Positions 1-5,524 of a stretch of 5,524 bases of DNA are shown here, in pieces. Positions within the stretch are counted from its first letter, which is position 1. Each line of letters begins with the position of its first letter. Origin of the DNA: Flavobacteriaceae bacterium (GTDB taxonomy: Bacteria > Bacteroidota > Bacteroidia > Flavobacteriales > Flavobacteriaceae). A model generated the notes under the pieces. That model made no database searches, had not been told where the DNA came from, and was given only the letters and a program-made list of their open reading frames with translations. Made by a program: the position numbers and the translations under genes. The stretch spans positions 1,129 to 6,652 of the forward strand of contig NVSL01000106.1 in the NCBI GenBank assembly GCA_002401215.1, given 5' to 3'.

Positions 1-315
1 TTAAAAAATATTAATTCGGCGAATTCTATTGTTCGTGCAGCTGATGAACGGAATGCTGTGAATGCGCCCATACAAGGGTCTGCTGCAGATATTATAAAAA
101 TTGCGATGATCAATCTTCAAAAAATATTGAAGGATGGAAATTATAAATCTAAGATGTTATTACAAGTGCATGATGAGTTAGTTTTTGATATTTACAAATC
201 AGAATTAGAAACTTTAAAACCAATTATAAAACACGAAATGGAGAACGCATTTAAGATTTCGATTCCGTTGACTGTAGAATTAGATATGGGCGATAATTGG
301 TTAGTTGCACATTAA
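1..315 (+). CDS. polA: DNA polymerase I, C-terminal end (partial, 5' end outside window)
   Basis: This is the last 104 codons of the repair and Okazaki-fragment-processing DNA polymerase, open from base 1 in frame 1 and ending at TAA 313-315. The visible part belongs to the palm and fingers of the family A polymerase domain. Residues 18-36 of the fragment carry the family block around NAPIQGSAADIIKIAM, and residues 54-60 carry motif C, LQVHDEL, whose aspartate (codon 172-174) is a metal-binding catalytic residue in this family. The protein ends in NW..AH, the same ending as Escherichia coli Pol I, so the C-terminus is complete. The GTG at 58 is an internal valine, not a start, because homology continues upstream to the window edge. 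It is a housekeeping gene and probably has no functional tie to the downstream cluster, although no convincing terminator separates them. Confidence 0.97.
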   Translation, partial: LKNINSANSIVRAADERNAVNAPIQGSAADIIKIAMINLQKILKDGNYKSKMLLQVHDELVFDIYKSELETLKPIIKHEMENAFKISIPLTVELDMGDNWLVAH

Positions 316-334
316 ATTTATTTCTTTAAATTTA
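304..334 (+). promoter_or_regulatory. Weak candidate Bacteroidota-type promoter for the cluster
   Basis: The Bacteroidota sigma factor consensus is TTTG, about 19 bases, then TAnnTTTG. Here GTTG at 304-307 is followed after 19 bases by TAAATTTA at 327-334, which matches seven of the eight -7 positions if the two n positions are counted as matches. The match is to degenerate A/T letters in AT-rich DNA, and the implied transcript would start only a few bases before the ATG at 345. The cluster may instead be transcribed by read-through from polA. This is a suggestion only. Confidence 0.2.
313..334 (+). repeat. Twin self-palindromic TAAATTTA octamers between polA and the cluster
   Basis: TAAATTTA occurs at 313-320 (overlapping the polA stop) and again at 327-334, with six bases between. 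Because the octamer is its own reverse complement, the pair can be read as a direct repeat or as an all-A/T hairpin stem with a six-base loop. No U-tract follows, so it is not a convincing intrinsic terminator. The sequence is low in complexity and chance is a serious alternative. Confidence 0.35.
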
Positions 335-344
335 CACCAAAAAA

Positions 345-1271
345 ATGCTAAGAAACAATAATATAGAATGCCTCAATGACATTTTAAAAATCATCCTATA
401 TTTTGATGGGTTTCAATATCCCAAAACTTTAGATGAAATAATTTCATTCAGTCGATTTTCAGAAAAGGAAATTAACGATGCTTTGAATGAATTGGTGAAA
501 CAAAAATTACTTTTCTTAAATGATGGATTTTATAGTCTTTCAGATAAATTATGTATTGTGAAAAGACGTAAAAAAGGAAATGATTTTGCAAAAAAAATTC
601 TGATAAAAGCTGCTAAGGTTTCAAAATTCATCAGTCAGTTTCCTTTTGTAGAGGGTGTTTTCTTATCTGGCTCACTGTCTAAAGGCTATTTTGGTGAAGA
701 TGATGATATTGATTTTTTTATTATTACCAGCCCCAACCGATTGTGGCTTGCAAGAACATTACTTATAGCCTATAAAAAAATATTTTTATTAAACTCTAAA
801 AAATATTTCTGCGTCAATTATTTTATGAGCACAAACGCACTTGAAGTTGCTGAAAGAAATCGTTTTACTGCTACAGAATTTGTAACCCTAATACCAATGA
901 ATGGTAATGGTGTTTATTGTGATTTAAAAAAGAAGAATACTTGGGTACTAGATTATTACCCTCATTTTATTACCCAAAATAAAATTTCTGAACCTATAAA
1001 TAAAAAAGTGATTAAACGAATATTAGAATATATTTTCAAAGGCTCTTTAGGTAATTGGCTAGATGGGTATTTTATGAAACTAACCAAAAATCAGCAACAA
1101 AAAAAGTTTACTAAACTAGGTAAATCAGATTATGATATCGCGTTTAAAGGCAAAAAAAATATTTCAAAACATCATCCAGATAATCATCAAAAAAGAGTGA
1201 TTAATTTATTGAATGATAATATTATCGCCTTTAATAAAAAGCATCAATTTTCAATTCCATTAGAAAACTAA
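345..1271 (+). CDS. Nucleotidyltransferase-fold protein with N-terminal winged-helix-like region
   Basis: This is a 308-residue soluble protein. Residues about 100-128 hold the nucleotidyltransferase signature: hydrophobic strand, then GS at 109-110, ten residues, then DID at 121-123, followed by FFIIT. In this superfamily GS and the DxD pair bind the nucleotide phosphates and metal ions for transfer of a nucleotidyl group. Residues about 10-75 look like a winged-helix module (helices followed by LLFLNDGFYSLS), as in MarR- or minimal-NTase-linked proteins. A clear third catalytic acid is not visible; the likely strand around 154-160 reads YFCVNYF, with asparagine where an acid might sit, so activity is uncertain. 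No signal peptide is seen, and I saw no clear transmembrane segment. The ATG at 345 follows an A-rich leader (CACCAAAAAA), normal for Bacteroidota. The TAA shares its last A with the ATG of the next gene (TAATG, 1269-1273), implying coupling. The substrate is unknown; a role in activating or marking a pathway intermediate is inferred from context. Confidence 0.8.
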   Translation: MLRNNNIECLNDILKIILYFDGFQYPKTLDEIISFSRFSEKEINDALNELVKQKLLFLNDGFYSLSDKLCIVKRRKKGNDFAKKILIKAAKVSKFISQFPFVEGVFLSGSLSKGYFGEDDDIDFFIITSPNRLWLARTLLIAYKKIFLLNSKKYFCVNYFMSTNALEVAERNRFTATEFVTLIPMNGNGVYCDLKKKNTWVLDYYPHFITQNKISEPINKKVIKRILEYIFKGSLGNWLDGYFMKLTKNQQQKKFTKLGKSDYDIAFKGKKNISKHHPDNHQKRVINLLNDNIIAFNKKHQFSIPLEN

Positions 1272-2737
1272 TGGATGTTTTATTTACACACTCGTATTTT
1301 TATAAAATGGATGCCAAACAATGGAGAAACCAAACTCCATTCCCTCCATTAAGCACTATTTATGCGGCAAGCTATTTACGAAATAACAATTATTCAGTTT
1401 CCTTATTTGATGTTGGGTTAAAAGAAAACCCACAACAATTGTCAAGTATTCTAAAAAAAGAAAAACCTCAGTTCTTCGTAATTTATGATGATGGATTTAA
1501 CTACCTGACAAAAATGTGTTTAACCACAATGAGGAATGCCTGTTTTGAAATGATAAAAATGGGAAAATCACAAGGTTGCAAGGTCATTATATCAAGTTCA
1601 GATTCTACAGACCATGCAGAAGATTATTTAAACCAAGGAGCAGATTTTATCATCTATGGTGAAGGTGAAGAAACTCTTTTGAAATTAGTTGAATCTCTTT
1701 CTAAAAAATATACTGACACCTCTCTTTTAAATATCGATGGAGTTATCTTTAGAAATGCCGAAACAAACGCAATAGAAAAAACTAAACAACGTACAGTTTT
1801 AAAAAACTTAGATGAGTTGCCATTGCCTGCTTGGGATTTAATTGATATAGAATCGTATCAAAAAATTTGGAAGAATTCTAATCAAGAATTTACATTAAAC
1901 CTTGCAACTACTCGAGGTTGCCCTTACCATTGCAACTGGTGTGCTAAACCAATTTATGGGCAACGCTACAATTCTCATTCTCCAAAACGAATTGTTGAAA
2001 TGATTTCTCATTTATCAAAAGAATATCAAGTAAATAGGTTTTGGATGTGTGATGACATCTTTGGGTTAAAACCAAATTGGGTGCAAGAATTTAATAAAGA
2101 GCTTAAAAAATATTCTCTTAACATTTCTTACTACATACAAAGTAGAGCCGATTTATTGCTAAAGGAAAATACGGTTGAAGCTTTGGCAGAAAGTGGGTGT
2201 TCAGAAATTTGGATTGGTGCAGAGAGTGGGTCGCAAAAAATTTTAGATGCGATGGATAAAGGCATCACGGTTGAACAAATTGAAAAATCAACAAAACTGT
2301 TACAAGCTAAAAATATTGGTATTGCCTTTTTTATTCAGTATGGTTACTTAAACGAAACAAAAAAAGACATTGAAAAAACTATTGATATGATACAAAAACT
2401 AAAACCAGATAATATTGGTGTTTCTGTGTCATACCCATTACCAGACACTCCTTTTTATGAAAAAGTAAAACATCAATTTACTAGCAAAAGCAATTGGACA
2501 GATAGCGATGATTTTGCCCTCCTTTTTAAAGGCACATTTAATGAAAATTATTATCGTAAATTACAGAGATATACACATAAAGTGTTTCGAAAATCACAAG
2601 GGTTAAACTACCTTACTAAGGGCAAAATTTTAAATAACCTTCGTTCTATTTTATTATTGGCTTATTATATACCTAGTGTAGAAATTGATAAAATAAGGCT
2701 GAATATGATACAGAATCTAAAATTCAACAACAATTAA
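1271..2737 (+). CDS. B12-binding-type radical SAM protein 1 (divergent)
   Basis: This 488-residue protein has the two-part layout of cobalamin-dependent (class B-like) radical SAM enzymes. Residues 1-145 form a Rossmann-like B12-binding-type domain, with VLFTHSYF at the start, PPLSTIYAASYL at 25-36 and the loop ADFIIYGEGEE at 124-134. No DxHxxG motif is visible, as in several known class B enzymes. Residues about 205-400 are the radical SAM barrel: the [4Fe-4S] ligands are Cys217, Cys221 and Cys224 (RGCPYHCNWC), then WMCDDIF at 258-264 and WIGAESGSQKIL at 314-325, the SAM-contacting strand. It departs from its paralog at 3530-4906: the GGPD loop of the B12 domain reads SSSD (108-111), and the usual GYPGE reads GYLNE (358-362). 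Cobalamin binding could thus be altered or lost. Family chemistry includes methylation of unactivated carbon and ring rearrangement; the substrate here is unknown. The start ATG overlaps the upstream stop by one base. The C-terminal tail (about 420-488) has no motif I recognise. Confidence 0.9.
   Translation: MDVLFTHSYFYKMDAKQWRNQTPFPPLSTIYAASYLRNNNYSVSLFDVGLKENPQQLSSILKKEKPQFFVIYDDGFNYLTKMCLTTMRNACFEMIKMGKSQGCKVIISSSDSTDHAEDYLNQGADFIIYGEGEETLLKLVESLSKKYTDTSLLNIDGVIFRNAETNAIEKTKQRTVLKNLDELPLPAWDLIDIESYQKIWKNSNQEFTLNLATTRGCPYHCNWCAKPIYGQRYNSHSPKRIVEMISHLSKEYQVNRFWMCDDIFGLKPNWVQEFNKELKKYSLNISYYIQSRADLLLKENTVEALAESGCSEIWIGAESGSQKILDAMDKGITVEQIEKSTKLLQAKNIGIAFFIQYGYLNETKKDIEKTIDMIQKLKPDNIGVSVSYPLPDTPFYEKVKHQFTSKSNWTDSDDFALLFKGTFNENYYRKLQRYTHKVFRKSQGLNYLTKGKILNNLRSILLLAYYIPSVEIDKIRLNMIQNLKFNNN
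2733..2737 (+). promoter_or_regulatory. Rare ATT initiation codon overlapping the upstream TAA stop
   Basis: ATT at 2733-2735 and TAA at 2735-2737 share one T. ATT is a known but rare bacterial start (infC is the classic case), which usually gives low or regulated initiation. If base 2735 were G, the methyltransferase would begin with ATG and the upstream protein would gain Glu-Ser before a TGA at 2741-2743. Stop-start reinitiation by ribosomes finishing the upstream gene is the likely route of expression. Confidence 0.5.
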
Positions 2738-3533
2738 AGCTGATTTTGATCATATCGCAAACGAGTATGACACTGATTTCACTTTTACTGAAATTGGCAA
2801 ACGACAACGAAATCTAGTACGCTATTTTTTAGAAAAGTTACCAAATAACTTAAATGTTTTAGAATTGAATTGTGGAACGGGTGAAGATGCAATCTGGTTT
2901 GCCAAAAAAGGAAATAATGTATTAGCAACAGATATTTCGAAAAAAATGCTTGCAGTTGCACAGCAAAAATCAAAAGGAATTACGAATCTGAAATTTCAAC
3001 AATTAGATATTAATAATATAGAGTGTATTACAAATCAGGAAAATCTAAGTGATAACCCGCAAAAATTTGATTTAATTTTTTCAAATTTTGGGGGGCTAAA
3101 TTGCTTGTCTAAATCTCAATTAAAATTATACTTTGATATAGCAACCAAACTATTAAATAAAGATGGTAGAATCATTTGTGTTTTTATGCCAAAAAATTGT
3201 CTCTGGGAAAACAAATATCTATTTTTAACGGGTAAATGGAAATTGCTATTTAGAAGAAACACAAAGAAATCTGTTGATGTACAAATTACTAATTCTATTG
3301 TAAAAACATGGTATTATAATCCGAATGAAATATTAGAATTGACTAAAAATAAATTTAAACTTGAACATCAAAATCCAATTGGGTTTTTCATACCACCATC
3401 CTATTTAGAGCCTTTTTTTAAAAATAAAATTTGGATGTTAAATTGTTTAAACTGGATGGAAAAAAAAGTAAATCAACTCTCTTTTTTATCTAAATATTCA
3501 GACCATTACATTATTAGACTACAACTAAAATGA
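2733..3533 (+). CDS. Class I SAM-dependent methyltransferase 1, probable ATT start
   Basis: With the start at 2733 this is a 266-residue soluble methyltransferase. Motif I, VLELNCGTGED, lies at residues 42-52, the acidic residue that binds the SAM ribose is Asp67 (LATDIS), and the motif IV region FDLIFSNFGGLNCL is at about 112-125. The N-terminal stretch KADFDHIANEYD...FT..IGK.QR..V is typical of a Bacteroidota methyltransferase family and shows that coding begins near 2733. The open frame contains no ATG, GTG, TTG or CTG from the in-frame stop at 2718-2720 until TTG at 2865, and that TTG would remove the first strand and part of motif I. ATT at 2733 is therefore the best start. It overlaps the upstream TAA (ATTAA), matching the overlap style of the other junctions. 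The stop TGA overlaps the next ATG (ATGA, 3530-3533). The acceptor atom and substrate are unknown; it probably acts on an intermediate of the radical SAM pathway. The protein call is firm; the start is not. Confidence 0.8.
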   Translation: MKADFDHIANEYDTDFTFTEIGKRQRNLVRYFLEKLPNNLNVLELNCGTGEDAIWFAKKGNNVLATDISKKMLAVAQQKSKGITNLKFQQLDINNIECITNQENLSDNPQKFDLIFSNFGGLNCLSKSQLKLYFDIATKLLNKDGRIICVFMPKNCLWENKYLFLTGKWKLLFRRNTKKSVDVQITNSIVKTWYYNPNEILELTKNKFKLEHQNPIGFFIPPSYLEPFFKNKIWMLNCLNWMEKKVNQLSFLSKYSDHYIIRLQLK

Positions 3534-4906
3534 GCATTCTTTTAACACATTCATATTTTCTTTATGAAGATGATAAAGAAGCAAACATCATGAAGCCTTA
3601 TGCTCCTTTAGGTTTGCTCTATATTTCGTCATATTTAGAAAAGCGCTACTTAAAAAATAAGGTGTTTGACAGTACTTTTTCATCTCCTCAAAATCAGTTA
3701 GAATATATAAAAAAAAATCAACCAAAAATTGTTGCTATTTACACCAATTTAATGACCAAAATTAAAGTGATTAAATTGATGAAAGAGTTAAGAAATAATG
3801 CTGACTATGGATTGCCAACAGTTATTTTAGGAGGCCCAGATATTACTTTTAATATTGAAAATTATTTACATGCTGGTGCGCATTTTTTGGTGATAGGAGA
3901 AGGTGAAGAAACCATGCGTGAACTATCTACTGCTATTTTAAATAATGGCAATACAAATGAAATTAATGGACTAGCATATTTAAAAAACGAGCGTGTAGTA
4001 AAAACAGCAACTAGAGAAAAAATCAAAGACCTAAGTGAATTACCGTTACCAAATAGAGCTGCTATTGATTTTAAGCCCTATTTAGATATTTGGAAAAAGC
4101 ATCACAATAAAAACTCAATAACTGTAAGCACTCAACGTGGTTGCCCTTATACTTGTAAATGGTGTAGTACTGCTGTATATGGTCAAAGCTACCGAAGAAG
4201 ACCAGCAAAATTGGTGGTAGAAGAATTACAATTTATTAAGAACACATACAATCCTGATGCAATTTGGTTTGTTGATGATGTATTTACCGTTAGCCATAAA
4301 TGGATACAAGAATTTGTTGATGAAATAAAACAAAAACAATTAAAAATTCCATTTGAGTGTATTACGCGTGCTGAACGATTAAATGACACTATTTTACAGC
4401 TATTAAAAGAAGCAGGATGTTTTAGAATATGGATTGGTGCAGAAAGTGGATCGCAAAAAATTATTGATGCAATGGATAGACGTGTTGATATTGATAAAGT
4501 AAAAGAGGTGATTCAGCAAACGAATAAAATGGGAATAGAAACTGGCACATTCATCATGTTAGGTTATCCTGGTGAAGATGAAAATGACATCAATCAAACA
4601 ATACAATATTTGAAAGATGCAAATCCGACTCAATATACTATTACAATTGCGTATCCAATAAAAGGAACAGCACTTTACAATGAAATTGAAAGTGAAATTA
4701 TTTCAGATACTACTTGGGAAATATCAACTGATAGAGAAATAGATTTTAAACGCACTTATTCTAGAAAATATTATGATTATGCTGTTAAACGAATTATAAA
4801 TGAGGTAAATCAACACAGAGAAAAGCAGAAAGGAAATCATTTTGTTTCTTTTAAATTGAAAGGGAAATCTATTGTTGCATCAATAGGAATGAAATTAAAT
4901 AGGTAA
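3530..4906 (+). CDS. B12-binding-type radical SAM protein 2
   Basis: This 458-residue protein is a paralog of the protein at 1271-2737 with a more canonical sequence. Residues 1-135 are the cobalamin-binding-type domain: ILLTHSYF at 3-10, PLGLLYISSYL at 26-36, the phosphate or cobalamin loop LGGPD at 100-104, and HFLVIGEGEE at 118-127. No DxHxxG motif is seen. The radical SAM barrel covers about 195-385: cluster ligands Cys205, Cys209 and Cys212 (RGCPYTCKWC), WFVDDVF at 246-252, WIGAESGSQKII at 301-312 and MLGYPGED at 343-350. These features place it among B12-dependent radical SAM enzymes, many of which methylate unactivated carbon or phosphorus, though some do ring closures or contractions. 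The C-terminal 70 residues are basic and unassigned. No signal peptide is present, so a cytoplasmic location is likely. Its ATG overlaps the methyltransferase stop by four bases and its TAA overlaps the next ATG by one, so it is translated as part of the operon. The substrate is not deducible. Confidence 0.92.
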   Translation: MSILLTHSYFLYEDDKEANIMKPYAPLGLLYISSYLEKRYLKNKVFDSTFSSPQNQLEYIKKNQPKIVAIYTNLMTKIKVIKLMKELRNNADYGLPTVILGGPDITFNIENYLHAGAHFLVIGEGEETMRELSTAILNNGNTNEINGLAYLKNERVVKTATREKIKDLSELPLPNRAAIDFKPYLDIWKKHHNKNSITVSTQRGCPYTCKWCSTAVYGQSYRRRPAKLVVEELQFIKNTYNPDAIWFVDDVFTVSHKWIQEFVDEIKQKQLKIPFECITRAERLNDTILQLLKEAGCFRIWIGAESGSQKIIDAMDRRVDIDKVKEVIQQTNKMGIETGTFIMLGYPGEDENDINQTIQYLKDANPTQYTITIAYPIKGTALYNEIESEIISDTTWEISTDREIDFKRTYSRKYYDYAVKRIINEVNQHREKQKGNHFVSFKLKGKSIVASIGMKLNR

Positions 4907-5524
4907 TGGATTTTAGTGCTTTTAAAAATCAAAAAGGAGTTTTTATTCTATCAAAAATTGATAGAATATTTTCTGAGAAATACCTTGCTTTAAGAAAACA
5001 AGAAAGTCGCATTTTGTCTGATGAAGAAGTTAAGTCATTACCACAAGTAAATAAATTAAATTTGAATTTTGCTGAATGGAATGTTAGACAAAAAACAACC
5101 AATCGTTTTATTAATTATCTAAATACTAAAAGCCAAAAATTAGTTGTTTTAGATGTAGGTTGCGGCAATGGTTGGTTTAGCAATAAAATGGCTGGAATAA
5201 TTAATGCAAAAGTCATTGGTTTAGATGTAAACTCAATGGAGTTAGAACAAGCAAGTCAATGTTTTCAAAAAGATAATTTAGATTTTATTTTATGTGATAT
5301 TTTTGCAAATGGCTTTACTTTAAATCAGCAATTTGATATTATATCTTTAAATGCTTCGGTTCAATACTTTTCAAATTTTGATTTATTGATTACAACTTTA
5401 AAATCATTTTTAAAACCAAATGGTGAAATTCATATTTTAGATTCCCCCTTTTACAATGTCTCGGAAGTAATCAATGCTAGAAAGAGAACTTTGGATTATT
5501 ATACTAAAATGGGACATATAGAAA
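4906..5524 (+). CDS. Class I SAM-dependent methyltransferase 2 (partial, runs off window end)
   Basis: An open frame from ATG 4906 continues to the last base without a stop, giving 206 visible residues. Motif I is VLDVGCGNGWFS at 81-92, the ribose-binding acid is Asp107 (VIGLDVN), an acidic residue near the adenine is Asp131 (ILCDIF), and the motif IV region is FDIISLNASVQYF at 143-155, followed by a strand-turn-strand LKPNGEIHILDSPFY at 169-183. This is a Methyltransf_11/25-type Rossmann methyltransferase with an extra N-terminal arm of about 60 residues (ending in FAEWNVRQ). It is not a close copy of the methyltransferase at 2733-3533, so the two probably act on different positions. The ATG shares its A with the upstream TAA (TAATG, 4904-4908), which supports this start. 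Only about the last tenth to quarter is likely missing, judging by the usual family length. The substrate is unknown. A perfect inverted repeat lies in codons 13-21. Confidence 0.88.
   Translation, partial: MDFSAFKNQKGVFILSKIDRIFSEKYLALRKQESRILSDEEVKSLPQVNKLNLNFAEWNVRQKTTNRFINYLNTKSQKLVVLDVGCGNGWFSNKMAGIINAKVIGLDVNSMELEQASQCFQKDNLDFILCDIFANGFTLNQQFDIISLNASVQYFSNFDLLITTLKSFLKPNGEIHILDSPFYNVSEVINARKRTLDYYTKMGHIE
4944..4968 (+). repeat. Perfect 11-bp inverted repeat inside the start of methyltransferase 2
   Basis: TATTCTATCAA at 4944-4954 and TTGATAGAATA at 4958-4968 are exact reverse complements separated by AAA. In the mRNA this would be an 11-pair hairpin with a three-base loop, about 38 bases after the start codon, followed by UUUUCU. 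It resembles a weak hairpin-plus-U-tract but has only two G-C pairs, so termination is doubtful. A binding site for a dimeric regulator is another reading. Confidence 0.45.

Noticed and set aside
313..334. Intrinsic terminator after polA
   Set aside because: The possible stem is only A-T pairs and is followed by ACACC rather than a U-tract.
2721..2737. Programmed +1 frameshift fusing radical SAM protein 1 to methyltransferase 1
   Set aside because: A shift in this short overlap would join the frames, but there is no recognisable frameshift signal, and a rare start or a single-base change is simpler. It is not fully excluded.
2785..2973. Minus-strand open frame of 62 codons
   Set aside because: It lies antisense to well-supported methyltransferase 1 coding sequence and its product shows no recognisable motif; it is a shadow frame.
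2865..3533. TTG at 2865 as the start of methyltransferase 1
   Set aside because: It would begin inside SAM motif I and drop the first strand, although clear family sequence (FDHIANEYD and IGK.QR) is encoded upstream in the same frame.
4189..4389. Minus-strand open frame of 66 codons
   Set aside because: It is antisense to the conserved barrel of radical SAM protein 2 and has no recognisable domain.
1..5524. CRISPR array, tRNA or rRNA gene, insertion sequence or attachment site
   Set aside because: No repeat-spacer pattern, no transposase or integrase coding sequence, and no room outside the coding genes for RNA genes were found.

Overview
The window is strongly AT-rich, with roughly 30% G+C by eye. 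Genes follow A-rich leaders rather than clear Shine-Dalgarno sequences, and the DNA polymerase I tail reads like the flavobacterial form. Together these suggest a Bacteroidota chromosome, probably Flavobacteriia-like; the taxonomic call is an inference. All genes lie on the + strand and almost no base is non-coding.

Bases 1-315 are the last 104 codons of polA (DNA polymerase I). After a 29-base gap, a compact five-gene run starts at 345 and continues past the right edge. It encodes a nucleotidyltransferase-fold protein (345-1271), a first B12-type radical SAM protein (1271-2737), a class I SAM methyltransferase (about 2733-3533), a second, paralogous B12-type radical SAM protein (3530-4906), and a second, unrelated class I methyltransferase cut by the window end (4906 onward). 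Every junction in the run is an overlap of one to four bases (TAATG, ATTAA, ATGA, TAATG), so this is very probably one translationally coupled operon.

Taken together the genes look like a small-molecule or lipid tailoring pathway. Two cobalamin-type radical SAM enzymes would do difficult carbon chemistry such as C-methylation, two ordinary methyltransferases would alkylate heteroatoms, and a nucleotidyltransferase-like protein would activate or mark a substrate. The product cannot be named from this sequence.

The most striking local oddity is the first methyltransferase. Its homology runs back to about 2733, but the reading frame contains no ATG, GTG, TTG or CTG before 2865, which is inside the SAM-binding motif. 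The best start is ATT at 2733, overlapping the upstream stop. One T-to-G difference at 2735 would restore an ATG start and move the upstream stop two codons downstream, so this base is either a real rare start codon, a mutation, or a sequence error.
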